Shown here piece by piece: positions 8,250-14,943 of a DNA stretch of 24,537 bases. Positions within the stretch are counted from its first letter, which is position 1, and each line of letters opens with the position of its first letter. The DNA comes from CAVVDT01 sp964568825 (GTDB lineage: Bacteria; Pseudomonadota; Alphaproteobacteria; Rhizobiales; Aestuariivirgaceae). The notes beneath the pieces were generated by a model. The model saw nothing but the letters and a program-made list of their open reading frames with translations. It ran no database searches and was not told the DNA's origin. The stretch is taken from positions 1 through 24,537 of the forward strand of contig CAZMSA010000035.1 in the NCBI GenBank assembly GCA_964568825.1. The letters are read 5' to 3'. The position numbers and the translations under genes were made by a program.

Positions 8250-8495
8250 CTACTTCAGCACGTAGGGCAGGAGCCCGAGGAAGCGTGCCCGCTTGATGGC
8301 ACGCGCCAGTTCGCGCTGCTTCTTGGCCGAAACGGCGGTGATGCGGCTCGGAACGATCTTGCCGCGCTCGGAGACATAGCGCTGCAACAGCCGTATGTCC
8401 TTGTAGTCGATGACGGGGGCGCCTTCTCCGGTGAAGGGGCAGCTCTTGCGGCGGCGGAAAAACGGCCGGCGGGCCGGTTGGGCTTGCATGGACAT
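8250..8495 (-). CDS. rpsR: 30S ribosomal protein S18
   Basis: This is a small-subunit protein that forms a heterodimer with S6 on the 16S rRNA platform. The 81-residue product has a basic N-terminus (RRPFFRRRKSCPFTGEG), then the conserved core YKDIRLLQRYVSERGKIVPS. RITAVSAKKQRELARAIKRAR and FLGLLPYV follow and are diagnostic of bS18. The ATG shares its A with the TAA stop of rpsF (TAATG), so the two partners are translationally coupled. An internal ATG at codon 3 is an alternative start. Confidence 0.98.
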   Translation of the reverse strand: MSMQAQPARRPFFRRRKSCPFTGEGAPVIDYKDIRLLQRYVSERGKIVPSRITAVSAKKQRELARAIKRARFLGLLPYVLK

Positions 8496-8968
8496 TATTC
8501 TGCTCCTGCGCTTGGGGCATCATCGCGCGGCGGACGCGGGGTCCGGGGACGATCGCCTCTGTCACCACGATCGCCCCTGTCACCGCGATCACCTCTGTCA
8601 GGACGGTCACGGCCGAAACGGTCGTCACGGCCCGGCCGCTCATCGCGGCCGCGGCGCATCATCGCTGAAGGACCTTCTTCGAGGGCCTCGACGCGCACCG
8701 TCAGGAAGCGGATGACATCCTCGTGCAAGGACATCTGGCGCTCCATTTCCGCGACCGCGGCCGGCGGGGCATCGAGATTGAACAAGGTGTAGTGGGCCTT
8801 GCGGTTCTTCTTGATGCGGAATGCAAGCGGCTTGATGCCCCAGTATTCCGTCTTGGCGACCTTGCCGTCGCCTGCTTCGATCACCGACTTGAACTGCTCG
8901 GTCAGGGCGTCGACCTGGGCATTGGACAGGTCCTGACGCACCATGAAGGTGTGCTCATAGAGCGGCAT
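8495..8968 (-). CDS. rpsF: 30S ribosomal protein S6 with RGD-repeat tail
   Basis: This small-subunit protein pairs with S18. The 157-residue product has the usual S6 fold in residues 1-100: MPLYEHTFMVRQDLS, then YWGIKPLAFRIKKNRKAHY, then HEDVIRFLTVRVE. A charged, low-complexity tail of about 50 residues follows, containing RPDRGDRGDRGDRGDRP and ending PRPPRDDAPSAGAE. E. coli S6 is shorter and has only a variable poly-Glu tail; Arg/Asp/Gly tails are common on alphaproteobacterial S6. The start at 8968 has AAAGG upstream. A promoter lies about 200 bases upstream, and the stop overlaps rpsR. Confidence 0.97.
   Translation of the reverse strand: MPLYEHTFMVRQDLSNAQVDALTEQFKSVIEAGDGKVAKTEYWGIKPLAFRIKKNRKAHYTLFNLDAPPAAVAEMERQMSLHEDVIRFLTVRVEALEEGPSAMMRRGRDERPGRDDRFGRDRPDRGDRGDRGDRGDRGDRPRTPRPPRDDAPSAGAE
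8546..8599 (-). repeat. Three 18-bp tandem repeats in the rpsF tail
   Basis: On the minus strand the codons GAC AGR GGY GAT CGY GGT are repeated three times, the last copy ending in CCC. They encode the GDR tripeptide run. Copies differ only at third positions apart from the last codon. Length variation by slipped-strand mispairing is possible. Confidence 0.8.
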
Positions 8969-9167
8969 GAGTTATGGCCTTTCTCTCGTTTCATCCTCGC
9001 TCTCTCCCGGCGCAGAGCCTCTCCCGAGCCCATCGACGAGAAAGGCTCGAGAAGTCGGTTCCTCGAAAGAGCGGAGACAGGGGAAGACGGGCTTTCTGGC
9101 CCTGCTGGCCCGGAAAAATCCGGACAGCCTTCCTTTCAGCCTCCGACCGGAAATCGGCGACGGGCGG

Positions 9168-9195
9168 GTTATAGCCGTTGCGGCGCGGTTTGCAA
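9168..9195 (-). promoter_or_regulatory. Promoter of the rpsF operon
   Basis: On the minus strand TTGCAA (9195-9190) and TATAAC (9173-9168) are 16 bases apart. If the frame is shifted to CTTGCA, the spacing is 17. Transcription would start near 9161, giving a leader of about 190 bases before the rpsF ATG. Nothing else is coded in 8969-9246. The leader includes a CCGGA/TCCGG hairpin near 9112-9125. Confidence 0.55.
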
Positions 9196-9246
9196 GGGTG
9201 TTGTTGGTGCCGGCAACGCCCGATATTGCGCTGCAACCCGCTGGCA

Positions 9247-9546
9247 TCAGAAGAATAGCTGCCGCGCGATCCTCACCTTGCAATGGTACCACACCCCGTC
9301 GCGCTGCTGGAAATAGCGCTGGCCGATCATGCCGGTTTCGGTTCGGGTCTCGATGGGAGGATCGAAATTGGCCAGATCCTCCTGGGCGATGGCGATGCAT
9401 ACCGGTGAAAGGAACCAGGCAAGGCTTGCGGCGATGACCGCCAGGCCCGTGGTCAGTGAAATCCACATGCGGCGGCGAAACAGGAGATGAGTGCCAGCCC
9501 CGGCCAACACGCCGAGAACGATGCAAATGCCGCTGACAAAGCTCAT
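9247..9546 (-). CDS. Small uncharacterised membrane protein (99 aa)
   Basis: This short gene has an ATG that overlaps the stop of the M20 amidohydrolase by four bases (ATGA), strong evidence for translational coupling. The product has two hydrophobic segments, about residues 3-23 (SFVSGICIVLGVLAGAGTHL) and 28-54. Between them is a basic loop (FRRRMW). A hydrophilic C-terminal part follows, with IGQRYFQQRDGVWYHCKV near its end. The pattern suggests a two-pass inner-membrane protein, or a signal anchor plus a small C-terminal domain. I recognise no family. Its role may be linked to the hydrolase before it, but only by position. The rpsF promoter lies about 50 bases downstream. Confidence 0.65.
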   Translation of the reverse strand: MSFVSGICIVLGVLAGAGTHLLFRRRMWISLTTGLAVIAASLAWFLSPVCIAIAQEDLANFDPPIETRTETGMIGQRYFQQRDGVWYHCKVRIARQLFF

Positions 9547-10706
9547 CCCAGCGACGTCTCCACCAGCTTCACCCAGTAGGAGCAGCCCATCGGGATGATC
9601 TCGTCGTTGAAGTCGTAGCCCGGGTTGTGCAGGCCGGCGGAATGTCCGTTGCCGATATACATCATGGCGCCGGGCCGCGCCTCCAGCATGTAGGAAAAGT
9701 CCTCCGCTCCCGTCGAGGGCGGCGCATTGCCATCGACATTGGCCGCCCCCGCCACCTCGGCCGCGACGGATGCGGCGAAGCTCGCCCGCTCGGCATCGTT
9801 CACGGTGACCGGATATTCGCGCGTATAATGCACTTCGGCGCTGGCGCCGTAGGCCCGGGCAATGGTCTCGGCCAGTTCGGTGAGCCGGGTCTGCGCGAGA
9901 TCGCGGGTCGCCGCATCGAGGGTCCTGACGGTCCCTGAAAGGCTGGCGCTGGCGGTCATCACGTTGGAAACCTCCCCGGCATGGAACAGGCTGACCGAGA
10001 CGACGACCGACTTCACCGGATCGGCGTTGCGCGAGGCGATGGTCTGCAGCCCCTGCACGATGGCAGCACCGGCGACGATCAGGTCGGTGCACTGGTGGGG
10101 GCGGCCGGCGTGACCGCCGCGGCCGCTGAGGCGGATCTCGAATTCGTCCGCCGAGGCCTGCGCCGCCCCGGGCCGGGTCTGGAACTTGCCGGCATCGAGG
10201 CCCGGCCGGTTGTGCAGGCCGTAGACCTCCTGGATGCCAAAGCGCTCCATCAGCCCGTCCTCGACCATTTCCCGCCCGCCGCAGCCGGCTTCCTCGGCCG
10301 GCTGGAAGATGACGATGGCGTTGCCGGCAAAATTGCGCGTCTCGGCCAGATATTTCGCTGCCCCCAGCAGCATGGCGGTATGCCCGTCATGGCCACAGGC
10401 ATGCATGCGCCCGTCGATCGTGGAGGCATGCGGGCGCTCGGGCGCCTCGCGGATCGGCAGGGCGTCCATGTCGGCCCTGAGGCCGATGGTGCGCCCGCCC
10501 TGGCCTTTCGCTCCCTTGATGACGCCGACCACCCCGGTGCGGCCGATCCCGGTCACCACCTCATCGACCCCGAACGACTTCAGCTTTTCGGCAACGAAGG
10601 CCGCGGTGTGCTGGACATCGAAGGAAAGCTCGGGGTGCCGATGCAGGTTATGCCGCCATTGCGTGATTTCGTCATGAAACTCCGCCAGCCGGTTGATGAC
10701 TGCCAT
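9543..10706 (-). CDS. M20 family metallo-amidohydrolase (HipO/aminoacylase type)
   Basis: This cytoplasmic zinc-dependent hydrolase belongs to the M20D group, which cleaves N-acyl or amide bonds (hippurate, N-acetyl-amino acids, indole-acetyl-amino acids). The 387-residue product starts RLAEFHDEITQWRHNLHRHPELSF, typical of the group. Metal-binding motifs are visible: MHACGHDGH (101-109, Cys and His ligands), PAEEAGCGG (137-144, catalytic and metal Glu), LHNRPG (His165), and a C-terminal EDFSYML with a late His in LHNPGYDFND. It has the expected inserted dimerisation domain. It lies 24 bases after a dehydratase-like gene, so the pair may degrade an N-acylated hydroxy-amino acid or a related compound. 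The true substrate cannot be read from sequence. Confidence 0.88.
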   Translation of the reverse strand: MAVINRLAEFHDEITQWRHNLHRHPELSFDVQHTAAFVAEKLKSFGVDEVVTGIGRTGVVGVIKGAKGQGGRTIGLRADMDALPIREAPERPHASTIDGRMHACGHDGHTAMLLGAAKYLAETRNFAGNAIVIFQPAEEAGCGGREMVEDGLMERFGIQEVYGLHNRPGLDAGKFQTRPGAAQASADEFEIRLSGRGGHAGRPHQCTDLIVAGAAIVQGLQTIASRNADPVKSVVVSVSLFHAGEVSNVMTASASLSGTVRTLDAATRDLAQTRLTELAETIARAYGASAEVHYTREYPVTVNDAERASFAASVAAEVAGAANVDGNAPPSTGAEDFSYMLEARPGAMMYIGNGHSAGLHNPGYDFNDEIIPMGCSYWVKLVETSLG

Positions 10707-10730
10707 ATGTCCGTCCCTTTTCTTGTGTGT

Positions 10731-11696
10731 TCATGCCTGTGGGGTCTGGCCACTCATGACGGTCTGATAGCGCCCGGCATCGATATTGCCGCCGGAAATG
10801 ATGGCGCCGACGCGCTTGCCAGCCAGCCTTTCGCGCTCCTGCATGACCGCGGCAAGCGCCCCGGCGCCGGCGCCTTCGGCCACCGTGCGACTGCCGCGAT
10901 GGATGAGCCGCATGGCATCGGCCAGTTCGTCGTCCGAGACCTCGACAATGCGCTCGACCCCTTTGGCGATGACATCGAAGGCCTCCGGGCTCGGCACCCG
11001 TACCGCCATGCCTTCGGCAAAGGTTTTCACGCGGTTGGTGGAGACCGGCCTGCCTGCCGCGAGCGACAGGGCATAGGCATTGGCGCCTTGCGAGACGACG
11101 CCGATCACCTTCGTCTTCAGCCCGAGGATGTCGCGCGCCGAGATCACCCCGCATACCCCTGAGCCGAGGCCAATGGGCACATAAACGGCGTCCAGCTCAC
11201 CGGCTTCGGCAAACAGCTCGAAGGCATAAGTCGATACCCCCATCACCAGTTCGCGGTGGAAGGAGGGGATCATCGAGAGGCCGCGCTCGCGCGCCACGTC
11301 GCTGGCATGCGCCCTGGCCTCGTCGAAATCGGCCCCGTGCTCGATCAGTTCGGCGCCCAGCGCCCGCATTGCCTCGTTCTTGATGCTTGAATTGTTCTCC
11401 GGCACCACGATGGTCGCTTCCAGGCCCTCGCGGCGGGCAGCGAAGGGGATGGACTGGCCATGATTGCCGGTCGAGGCGGTGATGACGCCGGAAGTCTCGC
11501 CACGCTCCTTCCTGAGGCGCATGTGGACGAGCCCGCCGCGCACCTTGAAGGCACCAAGCGGGGTGAGGTTTTCATGCTTGACCCACACCTCGGTGCCGGC
11601 CGCGGCGGCAATCAGCGGCCACACCGCCTGCGGGGTGGGCTTGAGTGTCTGATAGACGATATCGCGGGCGCGTTCGGTTTCGGCGCGAGTGAGCAT
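10731..11696 (-). CDS. Threonine/serine dehydratase-like PLP enzyme
   Basis: This is a fold-type II PLP enzyme that most likely deaminates threonine, serine or a related hydroxy-amino acid to a keto acid and ammonia. The 321-residue product has the PLP lysine in LGAFKVRGG (K51), the substrate loop STGNHGQS (75-82) and the glycine-rich phosphate-binding loop GLGSGVCG (176-183). It lacks the C-terminal ACT regulatory domain of biosynthetic IlvA, so it resembles catabolic dehydratases. The start at 11696 has GGAG nine bases upstream. A GTG five codons earlier is less likely. The WVKHEN-TP-GAFKVRGG stretch resembles dehydratases annotated as EutB in hydroxyectoine use, but no other ectoine genes are present, so that name is not adopted. 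Probably cotranscribed with the M20 hydrolase. Confidence 0.85.
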   Translation of the reverse strand: MLTRAETERARDIVYQTLKPTPQAVWPLIAAAAGTEVWVKHENLTPLGAFKVRGGLVHMRLRKERGETSGVITASTGNHGQSIPFAARREGLEATIVVPENNSSIKNEAMRALGAELIEHGADFDEARAHASDVARERGLSMIPSFHRELVMGVSTYAFELFAEAGELDAVYVPIGLGSGVCGVISARDILGLKTKVIGVVSQGANAYALSLAAGRPVSTNRVKTFAEGMAVRVPSPEAFDVIAKGVERIVEVSDDELADAMRLIHRGSRTVAEGAGAGALAAVMQERERLAGKRVGAIISGGNIDAGRYQTVMSGQTPQA

Positions 11697-11762
11697 CGGG
11701 CAGGGCTCCACGAGCGGAGGACGGATGACCTGTCATAGCGACTTCCCCGACCGGTGCAAGCC

Positions 11763-12410
11763 TCACGCTGGCGGCGGATAGCGGAACTGGCCGGTGATGG
11801 TGAAGGCCAACAGTGTGTCCTCGAACTGCGTCCCGCGGCCGATGTTGTGCAGCATCAAGGGGCGGCTGTGATCGGCATTGGGCCGGTCGGTGACCAGGGC
11901 GATATGCGGCAGGTTGCCGGGCAGCATCTGGGTGACGAGATCGCCGGGGGCGAATTCGTCGGGACGTTCGCCGGCCACCAGCCGCGCCCCGCGCCGCGTC
12001 AGGAAAGCCTGCAGGTTGGGCACCCGGCGGTGATCGATATTGGCATCGGGACCCTTTTGCGCCCATTGCTGGGGATAGGCCGAAAAGGCGCGCTGCATGT
12101 CCTCGTGGACCAGGCACTGCAGGTCCATGCCGAAGACGTCGCGATAGGCGCGGATGATGACATCAGTGCACACGCCATGGTCGCGGGCGATGTCGCCCAT
12201 GGGGTAGGCAATAGGTGTATAGCTCGGGTCGTAAACGGTGGTCTCGCCCACCTGCTGCTCGGCCGCGGCGATGAGCTGGCGCGCCCAGGGTTGAGGTTCG
12301 GGCAGGCGAATCTGCGCCATGGCGGCCAGCCGTCGCAGGGGCGGCACGGCAAATCCGGCCCCCGCCAGGGTGGTGATAGCGCCTGCGACCATGATGCGAC
12401 GGGTGAACAT
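11763..12410 (-). CDS. Exported DUF1287 family protein
   Basis: This 215-residue protein matches the DUF1287 family, as seen in the GVCTDVIIRAYRD, DLQCLVHEDM, PDANIDHRRVPNLQAFL and LPHIALVTD segments. The conserved Cys of GVCTD and His of LPHIALV are arranged as in NlpC/P60-like papain-fold peptidases, so a periplasmic amidase role is plausible but unproven. The N-terminus (TRRIMVAGAITTLAGAGFAV) looks like an export signal with a twin-arginine character, cleavage perhaps near AAMA-Q at about residue 32. The start at 12410 is fixed by AGGAGG (12423-12418), seven bases upstream. It is divergent from fabD and 66 bases before the dehydratase gene, with which it may be cotranscribed. Confidence 0.8.
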   Translation of the reverse strand: MFTRRIMVAGAITTLAGAGFAVPPLRRLAAMAQIRLPEPQPWARQLIAAAEQQVGETTVYDPSYTPIAYPMGDIARDHGVCTDVIIRAYRDVFGMDLQCLVHEDMQRAFSAYPQQWAQKGPDANIDHRRVPNLQAFLTRRGARLVAGERPDEFAPGDLVTQMLPGNLPHIALVTDRPNADHSRPLMLHNIGRGTQFEDTLLAFTITGQFRYPPPA

Positions 12411-12532
12411 GACGTGACCTCCTGATTGAGCATCATCGCCAGGCCATGTGCGCCGCGTGCCCGGTGACAATGCGATGGATTCTGAAACCGCCGCCTTGGG
12501 AGATGATGCTAGCGGGCCAATATGTCGTCACC

Positions 12533-12561
12533 TTGACAAGCCGAAGGCGGCCATGCTTTGA
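12533..12561 (+). promoter_or_regulatory. Candidate promoter of the fab cluster
   Basis: A perfect TTGACA (12533-12538) is followed after 17 bases by CTTTGA (12556-12561), a poor -10 match. The start would fall about 25 bases before the fabD ATG. The region is the divergent space between DUF1287 and fabD. Confidence 0.4.
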
Positions 12562-12592
12562 GCCCTCAACAATTCGTGACCAGGAGCCCGCC

Positions 12593-13540
12593 ATGACCGT
12601 TGCCTTCACCTTTCCCGGCCAGGGCAGCCAGGCCGTGGGCATGGGCCGCGAACTGGCGGAGGGCCACGCCTCCGCGCGCGCGGTGTTCGAAGAAGTGGAT
12701 GCCGCCCTCGACCAGCCGCTTTCCCGCCTCATGTGGGAAGGCCCCGAGGACCAGCTCACCCTGACCGAGAACGCCCAACCCGCCCTCATGGCGGTCTCCA
12801 TGGCGGTGGTGCGCGTGCTGGCCGACGAGCACGGCATCGCGACCGGCAGCGTGGCGGCCTTCGTTGCCGGCCATTCCCTCGGCGAATACTCCGCCCTGGC
12901 CGCCGCCGGCACCTTCACACTCGCCGCTACCGCCCGCCTGCTGCGCATCCGCGGCCGTGCCATGCAAGCCGCAACCCCGGTCGGCACCGGCGCCATGGCG
13001 GTGTTGCTGGGCCTCGATCTCGAAGCCGCCGCCGCCGTTGCCGCCGCCGCCACGCAAGGCGATGTGTGCCAGGCCGCCAACGACAACGCCCCCGGCCAGG
13101 TGGTGATTTCAGGCGCCCGCGCCGCCGTCGAGCGTGCCCTCGACATCGCCAAGGCCAAAGGCGCCAGGCGCGCCATCCTCCTGCCGGTGAGCGCGCCTTT
13201 CCATTGCGCCCTCATGCAGCCCGCCGCCGAAGCCATGGCGCAAGCGCTGGCGGACGTTGTCATGCGCGATCCCGCCGTGCCGTTGATCGCCAATGTTGTG
13301 GCAGGCCCCGTCACCACGGCTGAAGAGGTGCGCCGGCGTCTCATCGAGCAGGTGACCGGCACGGTGCGCTGGCGCGAATGCGTTGGCTATATGACCGGCC
13401 ACGGCGTTACACTGTTCGCCGAACTGGGCGCTGGCAAGGTGCTGACCGGGCTTGCCCGCCGTATGGCGCCGGACGCCACGGTAATGAGCGCCGGCACCCC
13501 AGCCGAAGTGGCCGAACTGGCAGCGGCGCTGCGGGGCTGA
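12593..13540 (+). CDS. fabD: Malonyl-CoA:ACP transacylase
   Basis: This enzyme transfers the malonyl group from CoA to acyl carrier protein, the entry step of type II fatty-acid elongation. The 315-residue product begins with FTFPGQGSQAVGMG (oxyanion Gln in GQGSQ). It has the nucleophile elbow GHSLGEYS (Ser95), the malonyl-binding Arg120 in RIRGRAMQ and the catalytic His204 in SAPFHC. The start is fixed by AGGAG at 12582-12586, though the frame is open upstream. It leads fabG by 32 bases in the conserved order fabD-fabG-acpP-fabF. Length and active-site residues are normal. Confidence 0.97.
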   Translation: MTVAFTFPGQGSQAVGMGRELAEGHASARAVFEEVDAALDQPLSRLMWEGPEDQLTLTENAQPALMAVSMAVVRVLADEHGIATGSVAAFVAGHSLGEYSALAAAGTFTLAATARLLRIRGRAMQAATPVGTGAMAVLLGLDLEAAAAVAAAATQGDVCQAANDNAPGQVVISGARAAVERALDIAKAKGARRAILLPVSAPFHCALMQPAAEAMAQALADVVMRDPAVPLIANVVAGPVTTAEEVRRRLIEQVTGTVRWRECVGYMTGHGVTLFAELGAGKVLTGLARRMAPDATVMSAGTPAEVAELAAALRG

Positions 13541-13572
13541 CGGCGGCAAACAGCAAAGTGGGGGGCAAACCA

Positions 13573-14313
13573 ATGTTCGATCTGACCGGCAAATGTGCGC
13601 TGGTGACCGGGGCCACTGGCGGCATTGGCGCCGCCATCGCAGCGGCCCTGCACGATCTCGGCGCCACCGTCGCGCTGTCGGGCACCCGCGAGGCGGTTCT
13701 GGCCGAAGTGGCCTCGGGGCTCGGCACCGAGCGGGTGCACGTTGTGCCTTGCAACCTCGCCGATGCGGCCGCGGTGGAACAGCTGGTGCCCGCCGCCGAG
13801 GCCGCCATGGGCAAGCTGGACATTCTCGTCAACAATGCCGGCATCACCCGTGACAACCTGGCCATGCGCATGAAGGACGAGGACTGGGCCGCCGTCATCG
13901 ACGTCAACCTGACCGCCGGCTTTCGCCTGGCGCGGGCGGCCATGCGCGGCATGATGAAGCGCCGTTTCGGCCGCATCATCGGCATCACCTCGGTGGTGGG
14001 CGTCACCGGCAATGCCGGCCAGGCCAACTACGCCGCCGCCAAGGCCGGCATGATCGGCATGTCAAAGGCGCTCGCCCAGGAACTGGCCACGCGCTCCATC
14101 ACCGTCAATTGCGTGGCCCCGGGCTTCATCGAGACCGCCATGACTGAAGGCCTGAGCGACAGGCAGCGCGAGGCGATTCTGGCGACGGTGCCGGCCGGAC
14201 GGCTGGGAAAGAGCGTTGAAATCGCCGCCGCGGTGGCCTATCTGGCCAGCGACGAAGCCGCCTATGTTACCGGCCAGACCTTGCATGTAAACGGCGGCAT
14301 GGCGATGATTTGA
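13573..14313 (+). CDS. fabG: 3-oxoacyl-ACP reductase
   Basis: This NADPH-dependent enzyme reduces 3-ketoacyl-ACP to 3-hydroxyacyl-ACP. It is a 246-residue classical short-chain dehydrogenase. The cofactor loop is TGATGGIG (12-19), NNAG is at 87-90, and the catalytic set is Asn112, Ser140, Tyr153 and Lys157 (ANYAAAKAG). The C-terminal VTGQTLHVNGGMAM is typical of FabG rather than of other SDRs. The start at 13573 follows a GGGGGG-type ribosome binding site; the frame is open further upstream into fabD, but similarity starts here. The next gene, acpP, is 234 bases away, with its own promoter likely. Confidence 0.97.
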   Translation: MFDLTGKCALVTGATGGIGAAIAAALHDLGATVALSGTREAVLAEVASGLGTERVHVVPCNLADAAAVEQLVPAAEAAMGKLDILVNNAGITRDNLAMRMKDEDWAAVIDVNLTAGFRLARAAMRGMMKRRFGRIIGITSVVGVTGNAGQANYAAAKAGMIGMSKALAQELATRSITVNCVAPGFIETAMTEGLSDRQREAILATVPAGRLGKSVEIAAAVAYLASDEAAYVTGQTLHVNGGMAMI

Positions 14314-14356
14314 GGGGGCCGGAAAGGGTGATTCCCACATTCCACCGAGGCGGTGA

Positions 14357-14385
14357 TTGGCTCTTTGTGGCCTGCGGGTTATGTG
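14357..14385 (+). promoter_or_regulatory. Candidate promoter of acpP
   Basis: TTGGCT (14357-14362) and TATGTG (14380-14385) are 17 bases apart, within the 234-base fabG-acpP gap. Transcription would start near 14392, leaving an untranslated leader of about 155 bases. A separate promoter fits the high expression known for acpP in other bacteria. Confidence 0.4.
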
Positions 14386-14547
14386 CTAGGAAGCCCGAGG
14401 TAACAGGGGGCGCTCGATGCCTTGGAGCGGCGTCAATACGGCTTGCTGGCTGGCCTGACAAGGTCGCTGCAATCCCGGAGGACAGGCATTAGCGTGAGGT
14501 TCGGGATACGCCAATCCCAAGCCAATAATGAGCGAGGACAAGAAAGA

Positions 14548-14784
14548 ATGAGCAACGTAGCAGAGCGGGTCAAAAAGATCGTTGTCGAGCATCTCGACGT
14601 GGAAGCCGACAAGGTGGTACCGGAGGCGAGCTTCATCGAGGATCTCGGCGCCGACAGTCTCGACACGGTCGAGCTGGTCATGGCGTTTGAGGAAGAATTC
14701 GGCATCGAGATTCCCGACGATGCGGCCGAAAGCATTGCCACCGTTGGCGATGCCATCAATTTCATCGAAAAAAGCTCGTCCTGA
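14548..14784 (+). CDS. acpP: Acyl carrier protein
   Basis: This small acidic protein carries growing acyl chains on 4'-phosphopantetheine. The 78-residue product begins MSNVAERVKKIVVEHLDV. The prosthetic-group site is the Ser37 of DLGADSLDTVELVMA, followed by the helix-3 sequence EEEFGIEIPDDAAE. The start at 14548 is preceded by a purine-rich stretch (GAGGACAAGAAAG). Size and motif are canonical for the housekeeping ACP. It lies between fabG and fabF, with a strong hairpin after it. Confidence 0.98.
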   Translation: MSNVAERVKKIVVEHLDVEADKVVPEASFIEDLGADSLDTVELVMAFEEEFGIEIPDDAAESIATVGDAINFIEKSSS

Positions 14785-14827
14785 TCGACGCCGCCGCCCC
14801 TTAAGGGGATTGGCCGAAGGTTACCGG

Positions 14828-14864
14828 CGCGGGGGGCATGGCGATTTGCGGCCTGCCCCCCGCG
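14828..14864 (+). terminator. Strong hairpin between acpP and fabF
   Basis: A perfect 10-bp inverted repeat, CGCGGGGGGC (14828-14837) and GCCCCCCGCG (14855-14864), with a 17-base loop follows acpP by 43 bases. The tail is TCTTGCTATC, with few Ts, so it may be a partial terminator or an mRNA 3' stabiliser that lets acpP be made in excess over fabF. Confidence 0.5.
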
Positions 14865-14943
14865 TCTTGCTATCGGACAGCGCCCATGCCCCAATTGACC
14901 GGGCGCCATTGAAAACTGACTCATCGCAGGAAAGTGACGCATC

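Noticed and set aside
8546..8599. Short regular repeats as a possible CRISPR array
   Set aside because: The units are contiguous, 18 bases long, have no spacers and encode an in-frame GDR run in rpsF.
7098..8792. A 564-codon plus-strand open frame
   Set aside because: It is antisense to DUF2232, rpsR and rpsF, with an Arg/Gln/His-rich product typical of shadow frames.
10731..11696. Naming the dehydratase EutB of hydroxyectoine use
   Set aside because: The K-site region is similar, but no ectoine transport or other utilisation genes are nearby, so only the broad family is given.
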